Numbered from the stretch's first letter, positions 1 to 17,200 are shown. The stretch: 64,000 bases of DNA from Oscheius sp. JU75 (GCA_037178855.1 JASJZC010000001.1:3472001-3536000), one strand, 5' to 3'. The notes: generated from the sequence alone by a model not told the origin. Program-made: numbers and translations.

Positions 1-3319
<3,319 letters not shown>

Positions 3320-4580
3320 TTGAGTCCACGATAGTTCAAAGTCTGAAAACGCTCTATGGCTAATTTCTCGACGGCGCATAGAAAAGACAGGACTTCAAAA
3401 AAAAAAAATGCCCCATGTTCAAAATTCGAAAGGTTTGGGATTGAATTTCTTCTGGGATTGTTCAAGAACGGCGAGAGACATATCCAAACGTAGAAGAACA
3501 TGAGGCATTTTATATCTATTAGAGACACTACCAGTCAATGCGACGCCTAAGGTTTGGTCAAACATGGCCATTGCTGAACAGTTTCATTATGTGACGGAAC
3601 CCTTGTGTAACTCATAACCGGACAGTACTGTATCCAAAACTTGATTGGGTATTCGTTGATTCCATGCTAAACATATCCCACGAGGGGAAGGTAAACTTGT
3701 AAAAGGTCTACTTCCTCGTTTCGGACGAGGACCTCAAATGTACTCTTCTAGTATGATTCTGGCCCTTTCACTGAACAAAACAAGTCCAAATACTATGTGC
3801 ATGGATGGACATTGGCCTAGGAGCAATGGTAAATTGAAAAAACTCCCGTCTTCCAAATTGGAAAAAAATATGCATATTCGGCTCCACAGGAGTTTATCTG
3901 AACACCAAATCCATCTCATGAGGCTTGAGAGTATCTACAGCAGCTACTGATGCTCACTACAGATAAAAATTGTGAATGAAAAAGTAAAAAAAGACAAATA
4001 TGAGCAAAGTGCACCGTGTTGGCTTTGGGCCAAGCCTAATCAATAGCGGGAATTTAAACCGTTTCTACAGGTTCTAGAGGCTAGATGAAGGCTACGAGAA
4101 GAGATTCTTTAAAAAATCTTATGGAGACCGATGATAATGAGCAGAAGTGGGCCCCGAGGACAAAGTGAAGATAACGTGAAGGGCCACGGAGACCGAGTGC
4201 CGCTTGCGCATACGCCCGCCAGATTCTTCTCGTCAGGACCCAACCCGGTAATTCAAACTGCTATTTTTCCTTTCTTTCCATCGAAAACTACCCTAGAACA
4301 ATTTCAATCGAGTGCCAAAGTGTAAATAAATAATTTATAAAGCATCTTACTGACAAGAGTGAACAGAAATGTCACAAAGGCAGCTTAAAACACAAGGTAA
4401 TCACACGAAATGAAACCTAAAAGGCACAACAAACAAGCCCAAATCACTAGAATAACAAGAGAAACCGTAAAAACCATGAGTTCTGGGATACACGGAACGA
4501 TTGCAAAACGGGTATTCAAGAAATAAATATCACAATATTTAGAAGAAGGTAGAGGGAGGCGACTTATCACAGCTGCTGCT
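3320..4580. other. Intergenic region between pdi-3 and chd-1
   Basis: I see no gene here. It should hold the pdi-3 3' UTR and the chd-1 promoter/5' UTR on the minus strand. The only structure noticed is a run of A near 3393-3407 and AT-rich sequence near 4320-4345. Short ORFs present lack splice logic or recognisable domains. Confidence 0.6.
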
Positions 4581-6995
4581 TTAGAGTTCAGACTTCTTCT
4601 TCTTGCCATCACGGGTGTAACCCTTGAGACCGTCAGTGGAGTGCTTGGCGATGAACTGCACGAAGTCCTTCACTTCGCGGCCACCATTGTAAGGTACGGG
4701 GTTACTCTTGGCATTCTTGGGGACCCAGAAGAGAGTGGGGAATCTGAATAGGTCGAATTAGATTTCAGAATATAGATTGTAATGAAAAAAGAATCGAAAA
4801 GATTACTCACCCACGAACTTCGAAGAGAGGAGGGACATCGTTGGCGGTGGCATCCATCTTGGCGATGATGACGTCTTCCTTGGAAAGCTGGAAAAATAAA
4901 TTGGTTGGGTCGACAGAGACATCGAATTGAATTGCGATGAAGAAAACAAAGGATTACCTTGGCTCCGAGTTCGTCGAATTTAGGAGCTAGAGACTTGCAG
5001 TGTCCGCACCTGGAAAACCATTTTGAATCAATGAATTGCATGAAAATGACAAAGTCGAAGATGTAAGCACAACTGAACTTTGAATTGGACACAAGTCATT
5101 TGAGTTCACAAAGAATGTCTCTAAAGCAGCTCTTACCAGGGAGCGTAGAACTCGATGAGGACGTCCTTGTCGGCATCCTGGATCAGCTCCTTGTAGTTCT
5201 TTCCGACGACAACCTTGACGTCTCCCTGTTCCTCGGGAATGGGCTCGGACTTCATGTAAGGCTCGGCATTTCCGGCGAGGACATTGTCAACAAAGGCCTT
5301 CAAGTTGTCGATGCTGAAAGCAATTGGTTCGAGCGAATGAAGTGATTGAAAGTACCTGAACTCCTGATCCATGGGGAATTTTCCGTCGTTGGTGATCATA
5401 GCGACAATGGGCTTGTCAGAGTCCTTACGCTCTCCGAGACCGTTCTGCTCGATTTCGGCGGAGAACTCTTCTTTACTGGAGACGGAGAAGAACACCTTGC
5501 GTTTGTAGTCGCCAGCAACTTTGAGGACACGGTTACGCCAGTAGTTCGATCCTAGAATTGATCGATTACGAATCTCATTCGAATTACTATTTACCCTTGG
5601 GGTCCTTGATGTAGTCAACGTTGTAGTAAACGACAACAAGAGGCTTCTGCTCAAACTGGAAGGAGTTGCCCTGAGTACGGATTCCGGCGAGACCGACGCT
5701 AAAATAACTCAATATTTGACGAATAAGGGACTTCCTTACGTGTCGTGAACGAGGAAGTGCTTGATCTTGTCGGTGTCGTAGTTTCCGTCGTACTTGAACT
5801 CTCCAGACTCCAGTTTGTTGTGGAGCTTCTTGGGAGAGAAGACAACAATGTCGCTGAAAAGAATGATATAAGTCATGTCATGAAATCGAATAGAAAATGT
5901 AAATGTTTGAAACTTACTCGGAGTATCCTTTCTTCTTGAGAACTTCGGCGTTGGAGGTGTATCCGAAAGTGAAACGATCGCGCTCAGTGTCGGCAACCTT
6001 CAGGAACGAGTCCTTCAGCTTGCTCTCTCCCTCGAAGAATCCTGTAAATGCATATTGCTGCTGTTATACACTCTAGATCAGTGACAATGACGTCATAGTC
6101 AGAAAATCACTTTACGAGCTAGATGAGGTTTCTTCGCCAGTTTTTCATGATGAGATACGGCCAGCTAGAATAAGAACATACCAATAACGACATTCTCGTC
6201 GCTGGAGACGAACTTTTCGAATTCGGCAGTGGTCTTGATCTCCTTGGCAGAGGGTCCAGTCTGTCCGCGCATGAACTTGATAATGCCAGCCTGGTCACGG
6301 GGACCATCGTAGTCCTGAGCGTTGACTCCGTTGCGGAAGATCTTGAGAGTAGGGAATCCCTTGACTCCGAACTTGTCACAAGCCTCCTTCTCAACAGTAC
6401 AATCAACCTTGACGAGAGCGACGGGAGGATCGTTGGTCTTCAGCTTCTTGGCAGCAGCCTCGAAGTCGGGGGCCATCTTCTTGCAATGTCCGCACCTAAA
6501 ATCAACGAGTTAGACTTTTTTTTCACTATAACAGTCTTATGATTCCTTTTGAGTGCAATGCAGAACCTCACAACGCTTCCCTTTGGGGGCTGCTGGGTTA
6601 TCATGCTGAACAAATACCAATGACCCTCCGTCTATGGGCAATACTTTACTATCCATTGAGTACACGCAGCTCTCGCCACGTTCCAGATAAGGACAAATTA
6701 CAGTCAGCAGAAAAGTACATGTTTTTAATGCTGGAGTCGTTGTGCTCCGTTCCGAAAAACGCTGAGCAGAGACGATATACGCATGCAAATTTGGGACAAA
6801 ACTTTTTTGGCTTAATGGCACAGCAATCAAGTCACAAAGCTACATCGTAAGTACCTACCAGGGAGCGTAGAACTTGACGAGGGCGACTTCGTGTGTCTTG
6901 ATGAGCTCGTCGAAGTTCGCGTCAGTGTATTCGAGGACGTCTCCTCCGGCAAAGACAGCCGCCACGAGTGGAAGAACCCAGAGAAGACCCTTCAT
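4581..6995 (-). CDS. pdi-3: Protein disulfide isomerase, ERp57/PDIA3 type
   Basis: ER-lumen thiol-disulfide oxidoreductase that folds secretory proteins. The start at 6995 gives a signal peptide (MKGLLWVLPLVAAVFAGGDV). Layout is a-b-b'-a': the first thioredoxin domain has FYAPW/CGHCKKMAPDF split by an intron exactly inside the W codon (exon 1 6995-6859, next exon from 6496); b/b' segments follow (GFFEGESKLKDSFL region near 6040, PLVVVYYNVDYIKDPKG near 5600); the second thioredoxin domain has EFYAPW/CGHCKSLAPKF near 5150-5000. The C-terminus GKKKKSEL ends in a KSEL-type ER-retrieval signal; nematode PDI-3 proteins use such variants. Two CGHC sites and the b' region without a long acidic tail favour ERp57 over PDIA1 or PDIA4. 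It lies divergently to ubql-1, and the shared promoter region carries ACGTGG sites (see 7976-8012), which would fit ER-stress control. Intron 1 (6858-6497, 362 nt) is unusually long for this gene. Confidence 0.95.
6539..6830. other. Open frames inside pdi-3 intron 1
   Basis: The large first intron of pdi-3 contains overlapping open frames of about 97 codons (minus) and 103 codons (plus). I recognise no domain in either. They may be chance, an insertion relic, or an alternatively used exon; see findings. Confidence 0.2.
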
Positions 6996-8243
6996 CCTGG
7001 TCTGGAAGCAAGAACATGAGTTTGGGCTTTGTAAAGAAGGAAGAATATGAAAGAGCGAAGTGTCAAAATAACAATGAAATCTTCGCGAAGATCTCCACCG
7101 ACAAAAACAAATACGGGACGGGCGACCTAATTACTGTCTATCTTCGCGAGAAATAGTATCAGAAATGATTGGAGCGAAGGAATCGCCGCAACGCAGCCGC
7201 TCGCGGCCCATATTTTTCGGGAACATTTTCTGCACGTGAAAGTAGGAAAAAGAGCAGCATTGTACAGGGACAACTATAGTAAGGCTACAAATACTGCAAT
7301 GGAATAGAGATCTTTGCCGTTTCGTCAACATCACACGAGAGAACTCACCAGAGCTCCGGGCAAACAAGTAGGAAAAAAACCAGGAAGTACCAGGTACGGA
7401 ATAATTTGGAGGTGTACCAGTTTTTCAGCAAATCTTTTGACCACAAAAATGTTTAAAATAATGCTGTTAGAGAGACCGATTCATTAAAACGAGAAAAAAA
7501 ACGAAGACTAGGGTCGTAAAGAATCGAAAATGTTGCCCACAAGCATGTCAGAGCAAGTGAATAGTTTTAGGTAAAGTTGTTGCAAATATGCTTGTGATAC
7601 GAGTGGGAGGATTGCTTTGACAAAGTCTAAAAACAGCTCAGTGAAAAAGGAAAAGAGGATCATTGAAATGCAGAAGAACGGAATAAAGAACTGAAACATT
7701 AAGAGAAGATTTTTACAAACTACTTCACAAGTGACTCGGAGAGCATTGTGAAGTTGTGAACGCCTTTTCTATTAAAACTGCCCGTTTTCCTTATAACAAA
7801 CATAACAAGGCAAGGATTAAATGCCAGCTACGCTCTCCTAATTCCACAAGTGTCGTCGAGCATTGCAACTGCGCCGATCTGCTGGCAATTAGGATTGCGG
7901 TGATTTTCGAGATTACAAAGAAAGCTTGGGGGAGATGAAACCGGCCAATTTATATTCGGGCGAGCGCAATATCCAACGTGGCCTTCGTGAGCCGCGGGAG
8001 AGAAGGCCACGTCTCTTTCAGGTCTTCTCGTGATTGGTTTGCCCACTTTCGCCCCGCCTTTTTGATTGTCAGGCCATTCGTGACGAGACCCAGCCTTGTT
8101 GGGTACTGTAACTAAGAGCGTCAACGTCAAATTTTGATGATCATTTCACATTCTTTCATTTTTCAGTTTTTCGAACAATCAATTTCTTCCAGTTTTGTCA
8201 CAAAAAGACTTACGACCAGATTTTTCAGGGAATATAGACCAAG
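6996..8243. promoter_or_regulatory. Divergent promoter region, pdi-3 / ubql-1
   Basis: A 1.25-kb gap between two divergently transcribed protein-quality-control genes. No protein gene is supported in it. A TTTTTTCAG acceptor at 8221-8229, 14 nt before the ubql-1 ATG, suggests leader trans-splicing of ubql-1. The ACGTGG inverted repeat lies in the half near ubql-1. Confidence 0.5.
7976..8012. promoter_or_regulatory. ACGTGG inverted repeat between pdi-3 and ubql-1
   Basis: A perfect 11-bp inverted repeat, ACGTGGCCTTC at 7976-7986 and GAAGGCCACGT at 8002-8012, with 15 bp between. It lies about 1.0 kb upstream of the pdi-3 ATG and 232 bp upstream of the ubql-1 ATG. The ACGTGG core is the kind of site bound by bZIP factors such as XBP-1/ATF-6 or by bHLH factors. 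The repeat is seen; a role in stress-induced transcription of both genes is inference. Confidence 0.4.
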
Positions 8244-11200
8244 ATGGACGACATTACACTAAAAATCAAGTCTACCAGTCAGAGTTTCGACGTCTCTACT
8301 GCGCCCAATGCTTCGGTAGCTGACGTGAGCCACTTTCCTTCCATTTTTTCACGTTTTTGAATCTTCAGGTGAAGGGCATCATTCTCGGCAAGCTGGAAAA
8401 TGTGGCCAAGGAACAGCTCTGTCTGATATTCAGTGGAAAAATCCTTAAGGACCACGAGACTCTGGACGAATGTAGTGAGTCATTTTCATATTGGTTTTTT
8501 AAACAACTGCATCCCTGGCCAGCCAGATGAAAAGCCTAGTTATTTCTAACGGCCAAAGGGAAACAGACTGTTTTTCAACTGTAGAAACACTTCGAAGGTT
8601 TGATTCAAAAATCAAGAGCTGGTACTCTTCCAACTTTTGGTAGCAACGTCACGTCCTTCGTCCGCCCTAATGCTAGTAGGGTCTCTAGCAACAACAGTTT
8701 TCCTAGGCCTCGAAACTGATTTTGACCGTAATCTGGTTGCTTTTAAGGACATAACTTTCAGAAATCACCAATGGAATGGCACTTCACCTCGTCGTTCGCC
8801 AGACTGGACCCCGACCAGCTCCCACCACGGCTACCACTTCCACACCTACCCCTGCTCCTGCTTCACAGCCGACGGTAGGTGTTCTTCCACTTTCTTTTTC
8901 ACAAGCTTCACCTCTTTAGGCTACCAATGAGCCCGCTGCTCTACCCAATCTGGCCAATATGTTCGGAGGTGGTGGAATGCCAGGAATGGGAGGCAATCCG
9001 GCGGTAAACGCTTCTTTTTTTATTGCTAATTTGAATAAAATTCCAGGCTATGGCCCAGATGATCCAGCAAAATCCCGACATGATGCGACAGATGATGGAT
9101 TCGCCGATTGTTCAGTCCCTTATGAGCAATCCGGATATTATGCGTTCCATGATGGCAAACAATCCACAAATTCAGGATCTTATTCAGGTACGCATTTTGT
9201 TTTTAAAAGATCTACTTTATGTTTAGAGAAACCCGGAGATTGGTCACATCCTGAACGATCCAGATGTCATGCGCCAGACGATGGAAATGATGCGTAATCC
9301 GAATATGTTCAACGAGATGATGCGTAATCACGATTTGGCTATTCGCAATCTTCAGGTTTGAACTATTTATTGCTGCTTTTTAATCCGGTTTCAGGGAATT
9401 CCCGGTGGAGAGGCGGCTCTTCAAAGATTATATCAAGATGTACAGGAACCGCTGCTCAATAGTGCCAGCAACACTTTCGGGGGTAACCCCTATGCCAGCT
9501 CGGGAAACAGCGATGACAGCGGTTGGTTTTTGTCAAATGCCGTTTTTTTTACCCCAAAGAAATTAACACAATCTTTCAGGTTCCCGAAGCCAACGTGCCG
9601 GAGTTGAGAACCGCGACGCCTTGCCGAATCCCTGGGGAAGTGGAGGTAGACAGTCGGCTGGAGCTACGGAAGCTCCCAGGTCAACTGGACCTCCTCCTTG
9701 TCAGTTTTTCATTCAGAAACTTTTATTTTCAAATATTTCAGATGGTATGGACGCGATGATGGGACAAATGATGAGTGATCCGGCCATCATGGCCTCGTTG
9801 ACCTCTCCCGAGATGATGTCCATGATGAATCAGCAGATAACTCAGAATCCTGAACTTTTCAGTCAGGTTAGCCTTTCCCTAATTCAATAGCACACAATTC
9901 CAGATTATGCAATCGAATCCTATGGTCCAGGGCAACCCCCAGTTGTCGGAGCAGCTTCGACAGAACATGCCTCATCTGATGGGGATGATGAGTCGTCCCG
10001 AGGTCCAGCGAGCCATGTCGAACCCGCGCGTGATCGAGGCTCTTCAACAAATACAACGAGGAACGGAGACTTTGAGACGAGAGGCTCCGGAGCTTCACAG
10101 ATTGTTCATCATGCCTCAACTGCCTCTGGACGGAGGACCGGGAGCCCCTCAACGAGCTCCGTCGAGCACCCCTTCCTCGGCCAACAATAACATGGCCCAG
10201 ATGATGCAGATGATGCAGACGGCCTTCGGAAGTATGAATATGGCAGGAGCAGGAGGTGCCGAAGTAAGTCTTCTGTTTTGTTCTGAATGTCAGTCCCGCA
10301 AACAATTTCTGGTCATTGTCCCCCTCGACGTCTTGCCTAATGCAATTATCATCTCGAATTTCTCCATAAGCTCCTTATGTGTGTTTAACATTCTTCTGAA
10401 TGTGTATCTAATTTCGCTTCCTCTGTAATGTCGTCTCGCGAGAAATTCAATATGTTACTTGTAATCTGTGATTTTTGAGAAGACCAAGGATCTGTCCTTT
10501 TTTCGTGTTTTCAACAGAGTCCATAAGCGTCTGCCATAATGTGACAGAGACACGAAATCGGTTTCGACATCCTTTATTGACCATTGTCATGTGGCTTTCA
10601 GAATTCATTAGTGTTTGTTAGGCATAAGAGCCCCTCTTTTCCTATGGAAAGACGCCACCCGATCAAAACGATTAATTTTCGGCAGGGGATAAAGATAGTT
10701 ACATTTGCATATGGCGCGTGAGAGAATGTACCAGCTCGGTGCCTTTTGTACGTACAGCTGGCTATCTCCCACGAACAATATGTCTGCAGGCAATTTGCTG
10801 AGCGATCTTTCGACAAACAGATCTCTTCCGTATATTGAAACTCTTGCAGGGTGGAGCAATTTGCTTCGCATTAATTTTGCGCAACTTTATGGCGATTAGA
10901 GCTGGTAATTGGATAATAGCTCGAGTAGGGGGAGATCCCCTTCTCTCTCCTCAATATTATGGCAGTTGTTGGACATAGTTGGCAGTTTTGAGTCCTCAAC
11001 AGTTGTCATCGGCGGCTCCTTTAGCTGCCACTTGCCGGCAAGTGTTGCTTTGTTGATATGTCAAATGAGCGGTAGTCTCTTTGAAGGGCAAAAGTGATAA
11101 ATGATTCTGGGTCAGGTGCTATAAATTCTTCCTTTTTCAGGCAGCCAACCCCAACCCTAACTTCGAGGACCTCTATTCGACACAACTTGAGCAATTGGCC

Positions 11201-11299
11201 AGCATGGGATTCTCGAATCGAGCTCAGAACATTGCTGCTCTTCGCGCCAGTTTCGGTGACCTGAACGGTGCCGTGGAACGTCTTCTCAACTCTCCCTAA
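8244..11299 (+). CDS. ubql-1: Ubiquilin (ubiquitin-like / UBA shuttle protein)
   Basis: Cytosolic shuttle that binds ubiquitinated or ER-retrotranslocated clients and delivers them to the proteasome. The start at 8244 follows a TTTTTTCAG acceptor. Exon 1-3 encode the ubiquitin-like domain ([17 protein letters not shown]..., ending LHLVVRQT), followed by a Pro/Thr linker. Then come Met/Gln/Asn-rich STI1-type repeats ([37 protein letters not shown], a second pair in the 9740-10090 exons with [12 protein letters not shown]), and a C-terminal UBA domain after a 0.88-kb intron (about 10265-11140) with [19 protein letters not shown]. The UBA ends six residues from the stop, as in the family. The MGF loop that contacts ubiquitin is intact. 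The gene is divergent from pdi-3 and is followed by the long sem-4 upstream region; C. elegans has the same ubql-1/sem-4 pairing as I remember it. Confidence 0.95.
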
Positions 11300-14200
11300 A
11301 TCATCTCCGCCCGATCAAAACATTTGTTTCTTATTTATTCGCTCTCTCTTGCTACACCAACCCCGAGTTATACTGTCCCATCCTTAGCCTCTCTGTGATT
11401 GTCGTCTCTTTTTCTCCCCCAACCACTCCATTCTCTAATTCCCGATTGACTATGTACGAAAAATGAATATAGAGACCCTTCTTACGATGACAATGTTCCC
11501 ATATGATCTCGGAGGTGGTTTTCTAGGATTAGCGGGAGCATGGGAACGCGACGTTCCCCCTTCAAGGAGTCATTGACTCGAGCGAGCCCTTATTGTGGAA
11601 ATTAAAATGAAGCAGCGCCTCAATATAAGCGGCAGATGACGGGCTGATAGGGCGATAATGAGAAACGAGGCGAAGGGCGACTAGACGACGTGAAACACTA
11701 CTTTCTGCTTCTAGATTCATTGTCAGAGGGGGAACCTAACTGTTGCCAAGAGTTGTAGAGGAAAACGTGGCTCATAAAGTAAGAAAAGACATCCTTCCAG
11801 AACTTACCCGGAGTAAAACCAACTTTTCACATGCATGTTAAACTCTCACTTTGATTCAAGTTTGCCTATCCGAATAGCCACTTTACCTGCCAAACAATAA
11901 TCTATGTTCCTTTAGTGCAAACCAGACACCTTTGCAGAACATCCGCAAACTGGAAAGTTTCTTCAAAATGATAGAAAAAAAATCGAGATTTAGGACGCAG
12001 CTACTTATTTTTAGTGCCTTGCAACTGTTCTACTGTGTGCTCAGCTGCCGTAGAAAGTAACCGAGGCTTATGGATGTGACAATCCAGTCCAATGGATTTT
12101 TTCATTTACTCTATCTGAGTAACAGTAAATCATCGCCCCCGAGGACTTGCCGGTCTTCTTCGCGCTCTCCGGTGTGATTGCAACAGTTGCTGCCCGTCGG
12201 ATGAATAAGCGACGTAATACAGCCGAGATTTATGGCGAGAGTGGATGTTTCGAATCAGTGGAGGAGCTGCTCGGTCATTGATTGAACTCAACCCATTAGG
12301 CCTTATTATAAGGAGAAGAGTCGCTCATTAGTATGCCGCAATTGTGGCGATGAATTGCTGTTGGCCATGCGATGCCAAAACAATCAGATGTCAGAGAGAC
12401 AACAGCAGACATGATGGCCGACGCTTATGAGATTAGCACACGACATCGCCATGGGGTGAAATTAGGACAGAACTTCGGATTGGATTGGTTAAGGGAAATC
12501 TGTGATTTTAGTGATAAGAGCACGAACTGCCTCCTTCATGCTCTTCTCTGATAACAGCAAAAGTTGAGTTGGTCACGAAGAGTTCTTGATATAAAATCTC
12601 TGAGAACAAGTTACTGATGTGTCCTGTAAGACGAAGTATGTTGAAGGAAGGTTGATTTAAAGTTGGAAAAAAAGAGGTTGGAATGACTGAACGCAGAGAT
12701 TGAAAGCGTCGAAAACTCCCGGTGGGACTCTTTCAGAGCTGTTATGAACAGGCTGCTATTCGAAGAATAGCTGATAGTTGGGCAAAATTATACCTGTAGC
12801 TCTATTTCCGAACTGGACTCTGTTATTTAGACAGCTCTAAAACCGATTCAGTTCTTTCCGTTCCAGTATCATGTTCTCTGAGCACAATATGAGTTATGAG
12901 CCGCTGTCTTCTGATGGCGGAAGTGGGCGGGCCAGAGAAGAGATTTCGGATGAGTCGGGCTGTTCAGTGTTTCAGAAGTCGACTACGTTTCTTTGTTACT
13001 TTCTCTCGAACCTAAGCGAAAACCCATCTATGACTCTTTCCAATCAGAACCAAAAGTAATTGCACAACAATTGCACCCATATCTCGACGATCTCTAATCT
13101 ATTCCAACTCTTCTCTTCTGCTCATTTCATCCGCTCCCTCCGTTGTGATGAATCGCTCTGTCCATGTTTCTCCAAATAATTAGCCATGACGAATTTGCGA
13201 CTGTTCTCTCGGCGACAGATTGATGAGGCTGCTCCGGAATTATAAGGCAGCTGTGACTGACCCTAATGAGACTTTTTGATGACCGATTGGGCTCTGATTT
13301 TTGGTGGTGTAAATAATTTAGGCGACAGACAGAGAGAAATGGAGCTACGGTAATATCTGACACATACGAGTGGGACAGATGGTTTTTCCATGGTTGAAGC
13401 CGAGTGTCCCAAACTGATTTCTGTTCATAAAGAATCTTTAAATGATCCATCTCTGCTCTCTATCTACGGTTTACCCAATCGCATAAACTACCTAGCTGTT
13501 TTTTCTGACACTATCCCTGTGGCTCCTCTTTCCAAATTTCCATGGAAGGAAGATTTTTTGATAACGCAAAAGAGCAGTCAGAAGTTACTTAAGTTATTAA
13601 GGTTCATCCCTCGAAATTTTACACAAATCTTGCTAAAGAGTTAGAGATAGGTTTTGTACTGTTCGAAGAAAGACTTCAGGCCAATTCGGTTAGCAGATCA
13701 TTTGTCAAAGAGACAAATGAATTTAGGGGAACTGTGGGTTCAATAATTCCGACCTCTTCCCCTGTAACTTGATTCCAGCTTCTCCTCGCATTTGCATATT
13801 ATGAGCAACATTCGGTCAGCTCCTCCCACATTCCCTCTCATCCAGCTACCGTAGTCAGTTATGACAGCTTATTATTGGCCGCCCCGGCTGTCTCTCCCCC
13901 ACTCCGATTAAGTCCCGCGGTATCTTGGTCCCTTTCTCTCGGTTTCATATGCAGCAAAGTATCGACATGGCCTTTTTATCGCGCGGCACAAAGATGAAAA
14001 TCGCCGTCAAAAACGAGGGCAAAAAGGGCAATTGTGTCCGGGGTCCGGCGGTGTTTTCGGCTGTAAATCGACGAGGTCAGTGGCGCTGCTCCTGGTCGGG
14101 AGAAGAGGAACTTTATGACTCGTGGGCCAGCTGGAGCACAGGATCTTCTCTTCGCTAAGCAGGGGTTAGAATTAAACAAGCCAATAACAAGTTATCATAA

Positions 14201-17200
14201 CGATTGGGGTCAATATGATTGTCTAGGCTTCGTCGATTCTAAACAGTATCAGTTGATAAGAAGGTGAATCAAAATTTCTTGATGAAATCAAGCTAAAAAG
14301 TTTGTTCCCACACAATAGATCAGTCAACAAAATGCACTGGCTAAAAGGACCTGCCCGAAACACTTGAAAGTCTTGTAAGCTACCGTAGGATGCTAATTAG
14401 AGTTTTTTTTAGTTTTACTTAAAGTATGTCTCTAGGTTTCCTGTTGGGATCTCTCCTCCACTCTACAGTTCAGTCTCCTCGAAAAACCCTAGCTGTTCTT
14501 TCGCTCCCTCCGCGTCTCCCCCCGGACGCCTCGACCAAATCGCAACAAACTGTCGTTAGTTGTGGTGATAAATTTTATAGTTATTACCTCGCTTTCATTG
14601 GCTGCCGTCCGTGTCTCCGTCTCTCCATCGCGCAATATATTTCCTTGTTTCGCGATCTCTTCTCTCCGGTCGGACCATACTCATTCGGCCTCAAATTCTT
14701 CTTGTGTGCCACCGTTTCACAAAGCAGTCTTTCATGTCTCACAAAGGCCGTGCCGAGGAGGCGGAGAGGACCGCCACCAGTAGCCAACTGTGAACGATAA
14801 CTAATGATCCTCCACATCTGCTAATTGCCAGTCTTCTTTTCGGGTACATGCATTCGGAAAGGGAGCTTGAGATATCGTCTCAACAAGTACATTACATATG
14901 TATAACTCACGAGTTAATGGCTGGAAGCACTTGACCTTCCAGTGGAGAGATCTACTCTCTCCGAATGACTAAGTGACAGTGTGAGTGGCTACCTCTGATC
15001 GTTTAAAAGCAGAATAGTCATGTGCGACAAGAAGCCAAGCAGTAACAGGTCAAATGTTGTCAATCCAGTTCTCAATTCGAATGGAAGTACAGTAATTTGG
15101 TCTTGTGGTATAATTCTCCAGATTTCATGGTTGGTGGCAGCTGGTCTTCATCGAATTCGCAGCTGTTTTCCAAAAAGAGTCTGAATGATCCATACTCTCC
15201 AAAGATCTTTTGTGTTTTCCTGTTCTGTTGGCTCTGTACCACTCTTTGGCTTTGAACTGCTCCTCGACCCAGTCTGGTTCCTTCAGATTACGTCAGCACA
15301 CATGAAGTTTGAGTTTAGGAGGAGCTATCAATTCTGTAGTTTCAGTATCCAAGTCTCGAAAAACTAATAGACTACAAAGTCCTCTAGTTTGAGTAGAACT
15401 CTTGGGATGGAAGTGTCCGGGCTGTCATTAGACACATCTTGTTATTCGTCCGTTTTGGCAAGGACTTGTCAGAGTTGATGGATGGCCACAATATAGCGAC
15501 GATGAGCGAGAATTAATATCAAATGAGCACGTTACCGTAGCCTCCTAGTTTTGATAAGGCGACCCTCGTCTCTTTCGCTAATGATTCAGTTCGGAAAGGC
15601 CACAATGCTGATTGCGTAATTTGAGAGGCGCAGCCGGCGAAAGGCAGTCATAATGCGCGAATTTATTTCCCAGGGCCCATCTCGCCAATATGGGCGGCGA
15701 GAGAAAATGCTCATTATATGGGAAATGAGCATGCCTCAGACCACTAATCCCGGCCAGTCATTTCTCTCGTCAAGAGACAGATACCGCCTGTGTGTGAGAG
15801 AGAGTCATAAGCTCACTCAATGAGTTACGACCTCAATTGGAGCTCAGATTGTAACTCGGGGGTCTTCTGGACAAGAATCTTGATACTCTTCGGTGCGCTT
15901 GCTCTCCTAGCCTTCAGGCTTTAGAGAAGAAACGTACATGTCAGAAAGTCAGCGATATCAACTGTGCCTAGGGTTTGAAGAGACCAAACAGGAGCTCTAC
16001 AGATCCGCGTCAAGAAGCACTGTCAAAATGGCACGAGCTTCTGGAGCCGACTGCGAGCATCAATAAACCTGTCGACTCTAGAATCTGAATACGATTTCAC
16101 TCGAACACCACCTTGTTTGTCATCCCTAAAGAGAATGAAGACATTTGAATTCTCCTGTCAAGAAAGGAATATTACACCTCGTCTCTAGTTTTTTACTGTT
16201 CAAAACATTGTGAAAAACTACCTGTAGAGACAGCCTCCTTCTCGCCCTCAATATTCGCCTTTTGGCCTCTTTGATAGACCCTCCGATTCGCGTAATCCCT
16301 TCTAATTTGTGCCCTCCCGGAGAAAGTGTCCTTTTGTCGTGCGACCGATTACAAATGAGGAGAGACTGTCTCATTCGGGGAGGGTTCAGACTTGTCGTCC
16401 CTCCGGCCAGCCCCGCCCCTCTTTCATGATAATTTTCTTGCTTTTTGCCTTCGCCGCTCATCCAGTCCTCTGTGCTACTAAAATATTCAACTGCGTTCCC
16501 ATTTCTTCTACCGTAGTCTGGAGGAGACAATAATTATACAGGTTGCGATTGCTTCTTGAGAGACGTGTTGCGGTCCGTTTAACCTCTGAGGGACAGGTGT
16601 CCCGTCTTCAAGGCTTTTTCAAATCGCCAGGGGGCTCTCGAGCAATTAATTTTCCTTACACTCACAGCCAGTTGCGATTTGAGCTGACGCTGAGCGGTTA
16701 TGCGCAGTTACACTTCGAGAGACATCTTTCCAGATTGTATGGGGGAGACCAAAAGGAAGTATTTTCAAGAGGATAGGGGTACAATCTGTTTACGGTACTT
16801 CTCTACCAGACAGTATCCTTAATGCCGAGAAAGTAAAGAGTTGTTAGGACCTAAGTTCTATAATCGTCCTCGGATACCTTGTACTGGTTGTAAGATTTTG
16901 AATCTTTTGGTCTTATGAGAGAGAACGAATAAGTTTGCAATGGGATCATCGAACTGTTACCTTGTCTTACCAGCCATTTAGCATGCTGAAGCTCTAATCA
17001 AGATACTTTCTCATAAGAAAAAATGTTTCTTCACAAACCCACGCGACGAACTGCTTGCCCCGTACCCTTTATGAACAGTAGCGACCATATTTCAGCCGTA
17101 AACCCATAAAAATTCGCGGAAGTTCGGGGGTGTGATCTCTTTTCTGACATCATCATTTATCGACTCCTTCTTCTTGCTAAGGTCGGCTTTCTCTCATTGA

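Noticed and set aside
9868-10305. 145-codon minus-strand open frame
   Set aside because: Antisense to ubiquilin exons; the His-rich text mirrors Met/Gln-rich codons.
14426-14800. 124-codon plus-strand open frame in the sem-4 upstream region
   Set aside because: Ser/Leu/Arg-rich text without a domain, typical of CT-rich non-coding DNA; several frames are open at the same place.
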